Shown in pieces: positions 58,164-60,000 of a stretch of 60,000 nucleotides of DNA. The number at the start of each line of letters is the position of its first letter. Within the stretch, counting starts at the first letter, position 1. A model generated the notes under the pieces. That model had not been told where the DNA came from. It saw only the letters and a program-made list of their open reading frames with translations, and did no database searches. The stretch is from Tubulanus polymorphus. Lineage: Eukaryota > Nemertea > Palaeonemertea > Tubulaniformes > Tubulanidae. The position numbers and the translations under genes were made by a program. The stretch lies in the NCBI RefSeq assembly GCF_964204645.1, contig NC_134027.1:15552485-15612484 (forward strand). The letters are read 5' to 3'.

Positions 58164-59377
58164 ATATTGCAGATGATTCAGATACTGGTTACTTCTTTAT
58201 TGTAGATTTAGAATATCCTGAAGATAAAAAATTTAAATCTAGAAATCTAGCATACTGCCCCGAACATAAAACTGTAACACATGAAGAATTATCAAATTAC
58301 CATAAAAGAATTAAACCCGAAAATCATATTCATACAGAAAAGTTAATGGTAACTCAAGAAGATTAATATAATTATGTAGTACATTATAGAATGTTAAAGT
58401 TTTATTTGAATCAAGGAATGATTATAAAAAAAAGTACATAGATATATTTCATTCAGCCAATCTAAGTGGTTAGAAAAATATATAGATTTTAACACCAAAC
58501 AGAGAACTGAAGCTAAAACTGATTTCGAGAAAGATTTCTTCAAGTTAATGAACAATGCATTCTACGGTAAGACTTGTGAAAATATTAGAAATAGAAATGA
58601 TATTGAGTTAGTCAGTAATGGTAAAAGAATTAGACATTTACAAACATATCCTAAGTTCATTGGCAACAGAATATTTGATGAAAATTTAGCTGCCGTTAAG
58701 ATGAGAAGAACATCAATGAAATTTAATAAACCAATCTATGTTGGTGCTTCAGTTTTAGAATTATCAAAATTACTAATGTATGAATTCTATTATAATGTAT
58801 TACAACCACTTTTTGGAGAAAAACATATAGAAATATTATATTTTGATACCGACAGTTACATATTAAAGATAAAAACTGATAACATAACAGATGATTTAAA
58901 AACATTGAAACATCATTTTGATTTTAGTAACTATCCTAAAGATCATGAATTGTTTAGCAATGATAATAAAAAGTTCCAGGGAAGTTTAAGGATGAATTAG
59001 GTGGTGAAGAAATGATTGAATTCATCGGTATTAGATCTAAAATGTATTCATATAAAACTAAAGAACATGAAGCTAAAAAGTTAAAAGGAATAACCAAAAG
59101 TGTAGTAGAAAAGAATATTCATTTCAAAGATTACATCAATTGTATATTCAATGAAGAAGTTAGAAAACATAAGATAAGATGTTTAAGATCTGAAGATCAT
59201 GAAATGTTTATTGAAGAAATTGAAAAGATAAGTCTAAACCCATTTGTTGATAAAAGATATATTTTAGATGATGGAATTCATACAGTTGCTTATGGTTCTA
59301 GTTTAGATGAATACTTAAAATTTAAAAGAGAAGAAACAAAAGAGAACGAGATAATGAAAAGAATTCTAACGTGTTAA
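58164..59377 (+). pseudogene. Polymerase palm motifs B and C and thumb
   Basis: 58164-58440: YFFIVDLEYP and AYCPEHKT, with TAA at 58364 and then NYVVHYRMLKFYL. After a shift in an A run, 58450-59000 has FFKLMNNAFYGKTCENI (motif B, K-x-x-x-N-x-x-Y-G) and YFDTDSYIL (motif C with the Asp pair). After a last shift near 58980, 59012-59377 has RSKMYSYKTKEHEAKKLKGI, the K-K-x-K-G element typical of protein-primed polymerases. It ends at TAA 59375-59377. Confidence 0.85.
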
Positions 59378-59391
59378 TCAAATTTTAATAA

Positions 59392-59760
59392 AAATATGTT
59401 ATTAAAATCGAGAGTAAACAAGCGCACAGTGAGAACAACAAATTATTTCTAGATAGAATTAAAGATATCACAAATGTAAAATCTGTAGATTATAAATTCA
59501 AAAAGTTAACAGAATTAACAATCCATAAGAAATATCTAATTACAGATATTGTTACAGTTACTAATAACTATGGAGACAAATTAGTTATACACTTAGAATA
59601 TGAAGGATTAAAAGGAAATACGTATAAATTCCGAACATATTTACCGGATAGATTTCATAGATTATCAAGTGAAGATTTAGAAGAATTATGTTCTGGTGAT
59701 TTCTATTTCGTATACAAAGGTAAGAATGAAAAAGGGCACCATGAAATAGATTTCAAATAA
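59392..59760 (+). CDS. Small protein next to the polymerase, possible OB-fold DNA-binding protein
   Basis: Open frame of about 122 codons ending at TAA 59758-59760. No ATG in this frame at its start; an ATG at 59396 is in a neighbouring frame and would need a one-base shift within 50 bp. The protein has KFKKLTELTIHKKYLITDI, then VTNNYGDKLVIHL, FRTYLPDRFH and FYFVYKGK. The hydrophobic alternation and position after the polymerase suggest a beta-barrel nucleic-acid-binding protein, like small ORFs beside polymerases of related elements. This is inference; I do not recognise the family by name. Confidence 0.5.
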   Translation, partial: KYVIKIESKQAHSENNKLFLDRIKDITNVKSVDYKFKKLTELTIHKKYLITDIVTVTNNYGDKLVIHLEYEGLKGNTYKFRTYLPDRFHRLSSEDLEELCSGDFYFVYKGKNEKGHHEIDFK

Positions 59761-59777
59761 GAAAATATGTAAAATAA

Positions 59778-60000
59778 ATGGCGGAATTAAAAGAATACAG
59801 AATATTTGTTGATTCAAGAAAACTTACTAATTATAAATCTCATAATTTACTAGTTCAATTAGATAGAGAATTTAAGAATTGTGTAGATTTAAAATTAGTT
59901 AATATAAGTTTATGTAATTCTTTTTATAATATAACGGATAAAACTATTGAAGATAATACTTTTTTAATTCATATTGGAAATGTAGATAAATGGTTTCATA
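59778..60000 (+). CDS. Start of an unrecognised element-encoded gene, runs off the window
   Basis: The ATG at 59778 is 18 bp after the previous stop and opens an undamaged frame for 74 codons to the window edge. It begins MAELKEYRIFVDSRK, then LVQLDREFKNCVDLKLVNIS. A short DSR-type start followed by a beta-rich stretch occurs in some structural proteins of Polinton-like elements and large DNA viruses, but the fragment is too short to name. Base composition matches the polymerase, so it belongs to the same element. Confidence 0.55.
   Translation, partial: MAELKEYRIFVDSRKLTNYKSHNLLVQLDREFKNCVDLKLVNISLCNSFYNITDKTIEDNTFLIHIGNVDKWFH

Larger units (their letters stand above)
55350..59377 (+). pseudogene. 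Protein-primed-type family B DNA polymerase, Polinton/adintovirus-like, broken
   Basis: One gene of about 1,340 codons, now in about ten pieces. Order: zinc fingers, conserved N-terminal region, exonuclease with inserted endonuclease VII-like Cys-His module, palm motifs A, B, C, thumb. It would copy the element's own linear DNA. Breaks: TAA 55494, TGA 56514, frameshifts near 56600, 56755, 57488 (T run), 57735, 58140, TAA 58364, frameshifts near 58428 (A run) and 58980. AT content is far above the rest of the window. Similar genes are known in Polinton/adintovirus-like elements and as scattered copies in invertebrate and fungal genomes. Whether the breaks are decay or homopolymer errors in the assembly cannot be told here. 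Confidence 0.85.

Overview
This 60 kb window is animal nuclear DNA, most likely from a marine invertebrate. It has a conserved metazoan gene split by long introns with GT-AG splice sites, many DNA transposons with intact target-site duplications, a LINE, tRNA-derived SINE-like sequence and TTAGGG-type telomere-like DNA. I cannot name the species. Nothing looks bacterial.

Layout. Positions 840-38970 (minus strand) hold five exons of one host gene, a makorin-type E3 ubiquitin ligase (C3H1 zinc fingers, makorin Cys-His motif, RING). The 5' exon lies beyond 38970 and was not found; the last C3H1 exon lies off the left edge. The introns (1.6, 20, 4 and 11.7 kb) are packed with mobile DNA: piggyBac-type elements, a decayed SAP/YqaJ gene, several MITEs, a LINE, a 1.2-kb repeat family ending in a hairpin plus CTAAAAA, and a complete 5.6-kb Kolobok-type transposon. 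That transposon (22727-28360) has TTAA duplications, an 11-exon THAP transposase gene on the minus strand and a converging second gene that encodes a P2X7-type ballast domain. It is the best candidate for an interesting system here.

31581-36458 is a stack of nested insertions that can be unpicked with empty sites inside the window: a short TTAA element split by a larger unclassified element (about 32032-36277), which itself carries another copy of the same short element and a 1.1-kb hAT-like element. 44861-51732 is a second composite: a block with 25-bp terminal inverted repeats holding a 95-bp satellite, a 4.7-kb CACTA/Mirage-like transposon (NIDGLPLF-type transposase joined to DUF4806), a DUF3987-like exon and 1.2 kb of degenerate telomere-like repeats.

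52247-53830 holds a decayed basic-protein gene of an invertebrate repeat-associated family. From about 54.3 kb to the right edge the DNA becomes very AT-rich: an inverted repeat with AG...CT outer ends, then a broken protein-primed-type family B DNA polymerase with an endonuclease VII-like insertion, a small protein and the start of another gene that runs off the window. This looks like a Polinton/adintovirus-like integrated element, not host sequence.

Almost all coding capacity belongs to mobile elements. Only makorin is a clear host gene. The polymerase, the CACTA-like transposase and the YqaJ gene carry frameshifts or stops; the Kolobok transposase has a single in-frame stop.
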